From: CAZBBC01 sp964489835
GTDB taxonomy: Bacteria > Calditrichota > Calditrichia > JAJRVZ01
Length of the DNA stretch: 22,965 nucleotides
Assembly (NCBI GenBank): GCA_964489835.1
Contig: CAZBBC010000063.1
Coordinates: forward strand, 1 to 22,965
Direction: 5' to 3'
Position 1 is the first letter of the stretch; each line of letters starts with the position of its first letter. Shown here in pieces: positions 1 to 6,631 of the stretch. The notes under the pieces are model-generated. The model was not told where the DNA came from and did no database searches. It saw only the letters and a list, made by a program, of their open reading frames with translations. The translations under genes were made by a program, and so were the position numbers.

Positions 1-1087
1 GCCCTTCTATCCCAGCTGGTAATTTATTTCCCTGATCATCAGCAATAGCTAGATCTACATTTGGAATTGCTTTTCCAATGGAGCCCCATTTTCTGGACAA
101 ATCCGCTGGTTCCAGATATGATAATCGCGCCGATGCTTCGGTTGCGCCATACATTATATACAATTGAGCCGGGGCAAAAACTTTTTCTACTGCTTTCTGT
201 ACAGACGGTGCCATCGCTCCGCCAGCCTGTGTTACATATCGTAATGTCTTAAACTTCTTTTTCTTTAATGTTGATTTATTCAGTAGAATCATAAAGGTAG
301 AAGGGACACCTGAAAAACCCGTAACTTCTGTCATCATCATTGTTTCTAAAACGACATTGGGAAATGCAAATCGATTATCAATCACAACCGATGCACCAAC
401 AAAAAAATGCGTATTAAGAAGGGATTTACCATATATATAATAAAAAGGTAGAACAACCATTATGCGATCTTTATCTGTTAATTTAAGATACTCAACAATT
501 GATTTCGTATTTGAAACAATGTTCAGGTGAGTGAGTACCACTGCTTTCGGCTTTCCCGTGCTTCCGGAGGTATATACCAAAGAGGCTAAATCTATATCAA
601 TTCCGCGAACATCAATGAATTTTTCAATTCCATTTTTATAAATATCCTGTAATTTTGTTTGTGTACAGTGCCCAATTTCCTCATAGGCAAATAGATCATC
701 TTGATTAATAATCAAGTGATTTAAATAGGGTATTTTTGAAATTGCTGGCAAAATATACTTTGAAAATTTTTTCTGGGAGAGAAGTGCAACCGCTCCGCAA
801 TCATTTAACAGATAAATCAGGGAATCTATACTTGTTTCTGTATTTAAGGCAACAGTAATGCCCCCCACTTTAAGAATGGCATAATAACAGATAATATAGT
901 CGAAGGAATTTTCAAATAACAGAGCTACCCGATCACCGCGTTTAATTCCAATTTCTATCAGGTAATTTGCAACCTTGTTGACATATACGCCAATCTCACT
1001 GTAGCTCATCCAATCATTTTTATACCAAACGGCATTCTTATCAGGATATTTTTGAATCGAGTTTTCTAAAAAATGTTGTACCTGCAT
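1..1087 (-). CDS. acyl-CoA synthetase / AMP-dependent ligase (ANL superfamily), C-terminus cut by window edge
   Basis: About 362 codons are present, read from ATG at 1087 to the left edge with no stop, so the C-terminal subdomain is missing. The N-terminus (MQVQHFLENS) and the order of motifs match ANL adenylating enzymes, which activate a carboxylic acid as acyl-AMP and pass it to CoA or a carrier thiol. Seen directly: the phosphate-binding loop YTSGSTGKPK (around 570-540) and the A5-type motif YGATEA (around 155-138). No signal peptide or membrane segment is seen, so it should be cytoplasmic. It follows the amidotransferase gene by about 200 bases on the same strand, with a hairpin repeat between them. 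The family is certain but the substrate is not. Related ligases occur beside asparagine-synthase-like genes in exosortase/exopolysaccharide loci, so a role in making or attaching an acyl group on a polymer is an inference. No clear Shine-Dalgarno precedes the ATG. Confidence 0.9.
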   Translation of the reverse strand, partial: MQVQHFLENSIQKYPDKNAVWYKNDWMSYSEIGVYVNKVANYLIEIGIKRGDRVALLFENSFDYIICYYAILKVGGITVALNTETSIDSLIYLLNDCGAVALLSQKKFSKYILPAISKIPYLNHLIINQDDLFAYEEIGHCTQTKLQDIYKNGIEKFIDVRGIDIDLASLVYTSGSTGKPKAVVLTHLNIVSNTKSIVEYLKLTDKDRIMVVLPFYYIYGKSLLNTHFFVGASVVIDNRFAFPNVVLETMMMTEVTGFSGVPSTFMILLNKSTLKKKKFKTLRYVTQAGGAMAPSVQKAVEKVFAPAQLYIMYGATEASARLSYLEPADLSRKWGSIGKAIPNVDLAIADDQGNKLPAGIEG

Positions 1088-1134
1088 AATTTACAATATA
1101 GCCCACAGTTATTTATTTTATGATTAGAGCTTTT

Positions 1135-1268
1135 ACTCCGTAGAAATGGACATAACATCAATAATTACAATAGATTGCTTCGTCACTCATTCTTCGTGAC
1201 TCGCAATGACGATAATGTGGCCGTCATTGCGAGCGATAGCGAAGCAATCTATACAATTTTTACGGAGT
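1135..1268. repeat. REP-like nested inverted repeat between asnB-like and ligase genes
   Basis: Outer arms ACTCCGTA (1135-1142) and TACGGAGT (1261-1268) are exact inverted copies. Inside them, TAGATTGCTTCG (1171-1182) and CTCGCAATGACG (1200-1211) pair with CGTCATTGCGAG (1222-1233) and CGAAGCAATCTA (1240-1251). The left arm carries its own hairpin, GTCAC...GTGAC (1182-1200). The CGTCATTGCGAG...CGAAGCAATCT text resembles a widespread family of intergenic repeats in environmental bacteria (recalled, not searched). It lies inside a likely transcription unit and would fold in the mRNA. Confidence 0.8.
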
Positions 1269-1291
1269 TAAGGACATAATCTGTTTATTTT

Positions 1292-3244
1292 TTATGAAAC
1301 CTGTGATTTCTGGGTTTTATTTGCAATGTAATGATGATGAAGAAGTTGTAATGATATGATTCCTACCACTGCCATATCTTCTCTCGCGGATAATTGAATC
1401 TCTTCCGATTTTTCTGTCTTTTTAATTAAACGTTTTACTGTATTCGAGTCAAAATATCCATATTCATTTATTACATTTTCTTTTAATATATGTTCAGCAA
1501 TTGAATTATTATTTTTTTTTAAACACTGATAAATTGGAGCACGATAAGGCTGTTTATTCCGATGAATAATTGAATCTGGGAGCAGATGACCAAAGGTCTT
1601 TTTTAAAATGTATTTTTCATTGAGTACTTTCATTTTGAATTCAGGAGGAATGGTATTCGCAAATTCAATAATTCTGTGATCTAAAAATGGAAACCGACCT
1701 TCAACCGAATGCCCCATCATCATACGGTCACCCTGAGAGGATAATAGGTAACCGGGCATAAATAATTGCATTTCCAGGTACTGGGCCCGGGAAAATGGAT
1801 GCCATTTTACAATTTCTGGATCGACAAATTGATCCAAGTCTTCGAAGATCTGCTCTCTTTGTTTTAATTGAGATTGTAGATCCCCTGTTAAAAACTTTTT
1901 AATTTGAGATGTATTATTCCATCTTATCATATGTGAATAGTATGGATTCTCTATATCCGCCAGATTCTTTTTGAAAAACAATTGCCAGAAGTTTTGTGCC
2001 GATGAAGAATTTTTATTAATGTAAGGGTATAGACGAGAAAGCAATAATGATCGAAAATTTGATTCAGGAAATTTTGCCAAAAATCTACGAATCTTATCTT
2101 CTTTGAAAATATTATACCCACCAAACACTTCGTCTGCTCCTTCACCGGTTAATACTACTTTAATATTATTTTCGTTCACTAATTTTGATAATAAATACAA
2201 AGGAGCTGGAGCAGTGCGAATCAGAGGTTTCTCTGCAAACCATACAACATCCGAAAACGATTTGCCAATATTATCATAGGTTGCCTCTACAATTCTATGA
2301 TCGGTTCCTAAATAGTCAACCATTTCGGTTTGATATTTTCGTTCATCAAAATCGGTATCAGAAAATGTCACAGAAAAGGTTTTTAATTCATTATTATGAT
2401 ACTTTTTTACGATAGCAGAAATAATTGAGGAGTCGATTCCTCCACTTAAATACGAAGCTACCGGGACATCGGCCCGTAATCGAATAGAAACCGAATCAAG
2501 AAGCAGTTCCTCTAATTTCTCTTGATAATATATAATGGGTTTATTATCATAATCATGAAGATATGGATATTGGGGTTTCCAATAGCAGCTTATCTTAATT
2601 CCTCGTGAGGAAGCCAGGAGGAAATGACCCGGCGATAATTCCTGAATATTTTGGAATACAGTTTGTGGTGGAATATTTACCCATAAAGTGAAAATTTGAT
2701 TGATCCCTGCTATATCAATTTTAGGTACAATCTCAGGATGGCAAAAAATTGCTTTTATTTCGGAGGCAAAAACTAATTTTCTATTATTTAGAGCTGAGTA
2801 GAATAAGGGTCGAATCCCAACACGGTCTCTGGCCAATAAGAGCTGCTGCTTACGATTATCCCAAAGAGCAATAGCAAATTGACCATTAAAATGTTTAAAA
2901 CAATCAGTGCCCCATTCCTCATAGGCGTGAACAATGACTTCTGTATCACTTTTTGTATAAAAATGATGGTTCCGCTTTTTTAGATCCTTTGTTAATTCCG
3001 GATAATTATAAATTTCTCCGTTAAAGACAATAACAATCGATTTATCTTCATTATAAATCGGTTGTTGTCCGCTTTTTAAATCAATAATACTTAATCTTGA
3101 ATGTCCTAGTCCAATATTATTATAAATATAATATCCCCGATCATCAGGTCCCCGATGGTCCAATGTCGATATCATTTGATTAAGGATATTTTTTTCTACT
3201 GTTCGATTCTTATTTTGAAAATATATTCCTGCTATTCCACACAT
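1292..3244 (-). CDS. asnB: asparagine synthase (glutamine-hydrolysing) family amidotransferase
   Basis: This 650-residue protein has the two-domain layout of glutamine-dependent asparagine synthetases. The start is fixed by MCGIAG, because Cys2 becomes the N-terminal nucleophile of the class II glutaminase domain. Other glutaminase landmarks are R50, FNGEIYN (74-80) and D101. The C-terminal synthetase domain has the PPi loop SGGIDSS (267-273) and LTGEGADEVFGG further on. It should use glutamine and ATP to amidate an aspartate-like carboxylate through an acyl-AMP. It is about 100 residues longer than E. coli AsnB and resembles the longer AsnB/AsnO-type proteins common in polysaccharide loci. 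It sits between the Wza-like gene and the acyl ligase on the same strand. Family membership is certain. Whether it makes free asparagine or amidates a polymer precursor cannot be told, so the gene symbol is used for the family. Confidence 0.93.
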   Translation of the reverse strand: MCGIAGIYFQNKNRTVEKNILNQMISTLDHRGPDDRGYYIYNNIGLGHSRLSIIDLKSGQQPIYNEDKSIVIVFNGEIYNYPELTKDLKKRNHHFYTKSDTEVIVHAYEEWGTDCFKHFNGQFAIALWDNRKQQLLLARDRVGIRPLFYSALNNRKLVFASEIKAIFCHPEIVPKIDIAGINQIFTLWVNIPPQTVFQNIQELSPGHFLLASSRGIKISCYWKPQYPYLHDYDNKPIIYYQEKLEELLLDSVSIRLRADVPVASYLSGGIDSSIISAIVKKYHNNELKTFSVTFSDTDFDERKYQTEMVDYLGTDHRIVEATYDNIGKSFSDVVWFAEKPLIRTAPAPLYLLSKLVNENNIKVVLTGEGADEVFGGYNIFKEDKIRRFLAKFPESNFRSLLLSRLYPYINKNSSSAQNFWQLFFKKNLADIENPYYSHMIRWNNTSQIKKFLTGDLQSQLKQREQIFEDLDQFVDPEIVKWHPFSRAQYLEMQLFMPGYLLSSQGDRMMMGHSVEGRFPFLDHRIIEFANTIPPEFKMKVLNEKYILKKTFGHLLPDSIIHRNKQPYRAPIYQCLKKNNNSIAEHILKENVINEYGYFDSNTVKRLIKKTEKSEEIQLSAREDMAVVGIISLQLLHHHYIANKTQKSQVS

Positions 3245-3404
3245 AATAATTATACTCTAAATATTCATTAAAGCAAAATGAAGATCTGCATAATAATCTA
3301 ATCTGAACTTCAAGATGGTATGTAAAAATCGCTGTTCTAAAAAGAATTAACAGGAGTTATTAAGGAATTTAATAGAAGATAAAGAAAATTTTCTTTACCA
3401 GATT

Positions 3405-4154
3405 TTATCTCGTAACTGTAACGGTTCGCTGATATGTTATCCACATCAAAAACATTGTGGATGCAAAAGCTAATATTGGAAGAACGTCCGTAATTATCTT
3501 ATCCCATGTAGTTTCAGCACCAGGTGTAGGCGTCCACACAAGATCTCCTGATTTGAGTCCCATCCGTTTTAATGAAATTCCACGCTCAATAAACAGAGGT
3601 AAGTTCTCAGTCATATTCTTACCACTTCTCTCCCAGTACATCTCTTCAATTCCATCTTCAAGAATAGGACCACCAGCTTCTCTGATCATTTCCCAGAAAG
3701 AACTATTATAATCCACATAATATAATCCCGGCCGTATGAAACCACCGATTATACTCACCCGTAACATAGGTTTTACAAATACATTTGGAGATCGTGTATA
3801 GTTTCTAAAGTTATTTTTAATAAAATCTACTAGTTCTTGTTCTGTCATTTTTGATATATTGACCCGGCCGATTATAGGGAATTCTATAAAACCACTATCA
3901 TCAATCGGGAAAGTTCTATTTAAAAATGAGGATGTATCCGGAAAAGTATTAATGTTTAATCCATCACCAGGAATGAAATAATTAATGGTTGATTGAGAGG
4001 AGGCAGACATTTCATTTGAGTTTTCTGATTGAGTTGTTTGTGCTTTGTTATTCTCAGGAGGCGAGAATTCTGCCTGAACCGGTAAATAATTTAGAAATAT
4101 AATTAAAAATATCATTAATATATTGATATATATTCGAAGTTTTAATTTTTTCAT
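3405..4154 (-). CDS. Wza/BexD-type polysaccharide export protein with SLBB domain
   Basis: This 249-residue exported protein opens with a basic, hydrophobic signal sequence ending near YLPVQA (about residue 28) and no lipobox cysteine. After a polar linker comes a polysaccharide-export (Poly_export) domain, about 57-130, with YFIPGDGLNI and the pattern FPIDDSGFIEFPIIGRV. An SLBB-like beta domain follows (about 132-205, VSIIGGFIRPGLYYV), then a C-terminal hydrophobic helix (about 221-241). Such proteins form the periplasmic/outer-membrane conduit for capsule or exopolysaccharide; the last helix corresponds in position to the membrane-spanning helix of Wza. It is shorter than E. coli Wza and has one SLBB domain. 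GTG (4157) and ATG (4154) are adjacent starts; ATG is chosen. A two-codon reading frame, ATG AAA TAA, lies just upstream behind GGAG. The absence of a lipid anchor differs from Wza itself. Confidence 0.9.
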   Translation of the reverse strand: MKKLKLRIYINILMIFLIIFLNYLPVQAEFSPPENNKAQTTQSENSNEMSASSQSTINYFIPGDGLNINTFPDTSSFLNRTFPIDDSGFIEFPIIGRVNISKMTEQELVDFIKNNFRNYTRSPNVFVKPMLRVSIIGGFIRPGLYYVDYNSSFWEMIREAGGPILEDGIEEMYWERSGKNMTENLPLFIERGISLKRMGLKSGDLVWTPTPGAETTWDKIITDVLPILAFASTMFLMWITYQRTVTVTR

Positions 4155-4186
4155 CACTTTATTTCATTATCTCCAAAATTAAAATA

Positions 4187-4993
4187 CTAGACTGACCGGT
4201 AGTACCGATAACGATTCTTTTTTGTATGTAAATTTAGTAACCGCAACATCTTATAAACCTTTAGTGAACTAATTTTGACAGAACCAAATTTTTCATGCTG
4301 TAGCATCTTACGAATTTGTCTTACACTTAAAAGAGGATAAATGGCTACGATTTTTTTTATTCTTTCCGATAGAGGTAATTTTGCAAGGTCAATACTTATC
4401 TCAGATGAAGTTGCGGGGGCAGTGGTTTCGATACCAATGAATGCATCCTTTTTTTGTTCTTCTTTAACACTTTTTTTCTCACTATCTTTTGCCCCTTCAG
4501 TCAACTCATTCTTGTCATTTTTCTCCCTTCGAACAACCGATGAGTTTGGTTCTGTAGACCTGCGTTGGTGATCCCTCCCGTAATCCACCTTTAATGAAAA
4601 TGAATCTTGAAGAAGATCTTCTACACCTTCATTTCCATTCTCAAGGAAGCTGGATATCGCTTCATTCACTGTTGAATAATCTTCCAGAAGATGATAAAAC
4701 TCCAACACCTGGAAGACATCATAGATTTCAGGAGACATGGATGCCACCTTAATATCCCCCCCAGCATCACGAACCGATTTTATCTCACCGACAAATATCC
4801 CCCATCCGGCACTACTCATATAAATAAGTTCACTAAGATCAAAGACAAATTTTTGCTTTTTACTCTGAATTAAATCGAAAATGACATTCTCAATTTGATG
4901 ACTATTACTCTGATCAACGTACCCAATCAACTTGATAATAACGATGTCATTATTTTGTGGATAGTATTCTATTTTTATACTAAAACCTTCCAT
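4187..4993 (-). CDS. STAS-domain protein with C-terminal helix-turn-helix-like region
   Basis: This 268-residue protein has no signal peptide. Residues about 1-110 form a STAS domain like anti-sigma-factor antagonists (SpoIIAA/RsbV): FVFDLSELIYMSSAGWG (49-65) aligns with the family's phosphorylation loop, and S61 falls at the phosphoserine position of SpoIIAA. Residues about 110-200 are a charged, low-complexity linker. Residues about 203-268 are basic and helical (LSVRQIRKMLQ...ISSLKVYKMLRLLNL), looking like a winged-helix or resolvase-type HTH; this domain call rests on pattern only. It lies between the sugar-phosphate transferase and the export gene, about 30 bases from the latter, so it probably belongs to the same operon and may regulate it by partner switching. 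No anti-sigma kinase is seen nearby. Its target is unknown. Confidence 0.8.
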   Translation of the reverse strand: MEGFSIKIEYYPQNNDIVIIKLIGYVDQSNSHQIENVIFDLIQSKKQKFVFDLSELIYMSSAGWGIFVGEIKSVRDAGGDIKVASMSPEIYDVFQVLEFYHLLEDYSTVNEAISSFLENGNEGVEDLLQDSFSLKVDYGRDHQRRSTEPNSSVVRREKNDKNELTEGAKDSEKKSVKEEQKKDAFIGIETTAPATSSEISIDLAKLPLSERIKKIVAIYPLLSVRQIRKMLQHEKFGSVKISSLKVYKMLRLLNLHTKKNRYRYYRSV

Positions 4994-5124
4994 TAGCCAC
5001 CATCATATTAGAATATATCTCTTCTGTTTTTAAAAAGTGAATTAACAGCCAAAATGTTGATGAAAATAAATATAATATTGATATGCATGAAATGCTACCC
5101 ATGATATTAAAAAAGAAATATTAT

Positions 5125-6159
5125 TTACTGACCCCTCTGATTTAAAACAGTGAACAGGGTTAAAAAAATGATTTTTATATCAAGCCAAATCTGATGATTG
5201 TCTATATAATACACGTCGTACCTAAGTTTTTCTTTAACATCTTCGATATTCTCATCATAATGCCATTTTACCTGCGCCCAACCGGTTACGCCAGGTTTGA
5301 CCTTTAGTCGTTGTGTATATAAGGGAATTTGCTCTTTAAATGTATCAACAAAGAATGGACGTTCAGGCCGCGGCCCAATGAAACCCATATCACCTTTAAG
5401 TATATTCAGAAGCTGAGGCAATTCGTCAATTCTGGTCAGTCGCATAAATCTTCCCATCCTGGTAATTCGCGGATCCTTTTTTTGAGCCCAGGTTGGACCG
5501 GATTGCTTTTCTGCATCCTGGATCATGGACCGAAATTTATAAATACGGAATGGTTTCCCATTCTTACCAACGCGCATTTGTGAATAGATAACCGAGCCTC
5601 TTGAATCCAGTTTTATAGCTAAAATAGTCGCAAGAAACACCGGCAATAATAAAATGAGTAGAATCATTGAACCGATACCTTCAACAATTCGTCGTAATCC
5701 AAATTCTCTTCTTTCAAATATATTTTCATATATATCCTTTATAACGCTTCCATATACTGTATCAAATACATCCGAGACTACCCGAAAGTGGCTTCCTGTT
5801 TCACTACAAAGTCGAATGATCCCATCCAGCTGATTTTTATTTTTGGGTTCTATTGCAATTAATATTTCTTCAATAGCTAAATGATGCACCCATTTCTTTA
5901 ATGAATATATATCACCTAGAAGGTTTACATCACGATAGATGGATTGGGTATCTATTTTATCAACGGAGATAAAACCTTTCACATCATAATTAAGTGCCGG
6001 ATATTCCTTTATTTTATCGAATAACCGGAGTGACTCTGTATTCCACCCAATAATCAATGTTTTTTTCTTGACCCGGGATAATATACGGGTAGAGGTTCCT
6101 GTTTTATCCTCCTGATGAATGGAATATATGTTCTGGTTATATGGTATTGGTAATTGCAT
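5125..6159 (-). CDS. polyprenyl-phosphate sugar-1-phosphate transferase (WbaP/WcaJ type), lacking N-terminal membrane helices
   Basis: This enzyme starts polysaccharide repeat-unit assembly by moving a sugar-1-phosphate from a nucleotide sugar to undecaprenyl phosphate at the inner membrane. The 344 residues comprise a Rossmann-like CoA_binding_3-type domain (about 33-130, TLIIGWNTESLRLFDKI), one hydrophobic helix (about 160-182) and the catalytic bacterial sugar transferase domain. Motifs seen are KFRSM (208-212), RIDELPQLLN (243-252) and GPRPERP (262-268). Typical members are about 450-470 residues and begin with four or five membrane helices; those are absent. The upstream non-coding DNA shows no frame that would restore them. 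ATG at 6159 is the only good start and has a weak ribosome site. It appears to be the first gene of the minus-strand exopolysaccharide block. The sugar cannot be deduced. Confidence 0.92.
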   Translation of the reverse strand: MQLPIPYNQNIYSIHQEDKTGTSTRILSRVKKKTLIIGWNTESLRLFDKIKEYPALNYDVKGFISVDKIDTQSIYRDVNLLGDIYSLKKWVHHLAIEEILIAIEPKNKNQLDGIIRLCSETGSHFRVVSDVFDTVYGSVIKDIYENIFERREFGLRRIVEGIGSMILLILLLPVFLATILAIKLDSRGSVIYSQMRVGKNGKPFRIYKFRSMIQDAEKQSGPTWAQKKDPRITRMGRFMRLTRIDELPQLLNILKGDMGFIGPRPERPFFVDTFKEQIPLYTQRLKVKPGVTGWAQVKWHYDENIEDVKEKLRYDVYYIDNHQIWLDIKIIFLTLFTVLNQRGQ

Positions 6160-6181
6160 TTTTATTTCTATATTATATTAA

Positions 6182-6198
6182 ACGTGGCTCCGCCACGT
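6182..6198. other. GC-rich hairpin in the leader of the sugar-phosphate transferase gene
   Basis: ACGTGGC (6182-6188), loop TCC, GCCACGT (6192-6198): a perfect 7-bp stem with a three-base loop, 22 bases upstream of the ATG at 6159. In the minus-strand transcript it would fold in the 5' leader just before the ribosome site, so it could affect translation or simply be a small repeat. Confidence 0.5.
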
Positions 6199-6349
6199 CA
6201 ATCACATAAACACATAAAAAGAAGTGACTAAAAATTTTAAGATACCTTGGTTTCATTTTAACTACTGGTATGTAATTCGGTACGAATTCATAAACCATTA
6301 ATTATTCATATTAAAATCATTTGAAATTACGGTATTGAATAATTCTCTG

Positions 6350-6365
6350 AGTGATTTACATCACA
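6350..6365. promoter_or_regulatory. CRP/FNR-like palindrome upstream of the exopolysaccharide block
   Basis: AGTGATTTACATCACA matches the CRP consensus TGTGA-N6-TCACA at nine of ten fixed bases, with perfect GTGA/TCAC half-sites. It lies about 190 bases upstream of the transferase ATG. One such match somewhere in 23 kb is not unexpected by chance, so the call rests on its intergenic position. No CRP-family DNA-binding regulator is encoded in the window; the two cyclic-nucleotide-binding proteins here lack an HTH. Confidence 0.25.
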
Positions 6366-6549
6366 GGAAATAGAGGAAAATTAAAATCCTAACTTAGATC
6401 GGACTAAATTACGCGGTTTTACGGAAAGTGAATAAGAAAAGTAGCATAATTTTACGTCTGAAAATTTCCATTTATTAAAACCTGTTTCCATATTATTTTA
6501 ACGTCTAAATTCTTGCACTGTTGTCTGAGCAAACATAGACCTAAGACTT

Positions 6550-6574
6550 AAAAATATTACTGAGTAATATTTTT
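6550..6574 (-). terminator. intrinsic terminator of the Ig-like lipoprotein gene (possibly bidirectional)
   Basis: AAAAATATTAC (6550-6560), loop TGA, GTAATATTTTT (6564-6574): a perfect 11-bp stem ending in T runs on both strands, about 57 bases past the stop of the minus-strand gene. The stem is AT-rich, which weakens the call. Confidence 0.5.
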
Positions 6575-6631
6575 TCTATTGAGAATATATTTTTACCGAT
6601 CGAATCCTACGGGGACTCGATTAGAAATTTG

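Larger units (their letters stand above)
6160..6631. other. non-coding region between exopolysaccharide block and Ig-like lipoprotein gene
   Basis: I see no convincing reading frame in this roughly 470-base stretch. It holds a 7-bp GC-rich hairpin next to the transferase start, a CRP-like palindrome (6350-6365) and a perfect AT-rich terminator-like hairpin (6550-6574). The promoter of the exopolysaccharide block is probably here, but no promoter boxes could be assigned with confidence. Confidence 0.6.

Noticed and set aside
1148..1279. GGACATAA direct repeats considered as target-site duplication of the 1135-1268 element
   Set aside because: The left copy lies inside the outer inverted arm and the right copy outside it, so they cannot be flanking duplications of one insertion.
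3380..3397. Perfect palindrome TAAAGAAAATTTTCTTTA just after the export gene stop
   Set aside because: It is fully AT-rich, has no loop and no following T run on the minus strand, so it is neither a convincing terminator nor a recognisable operator.
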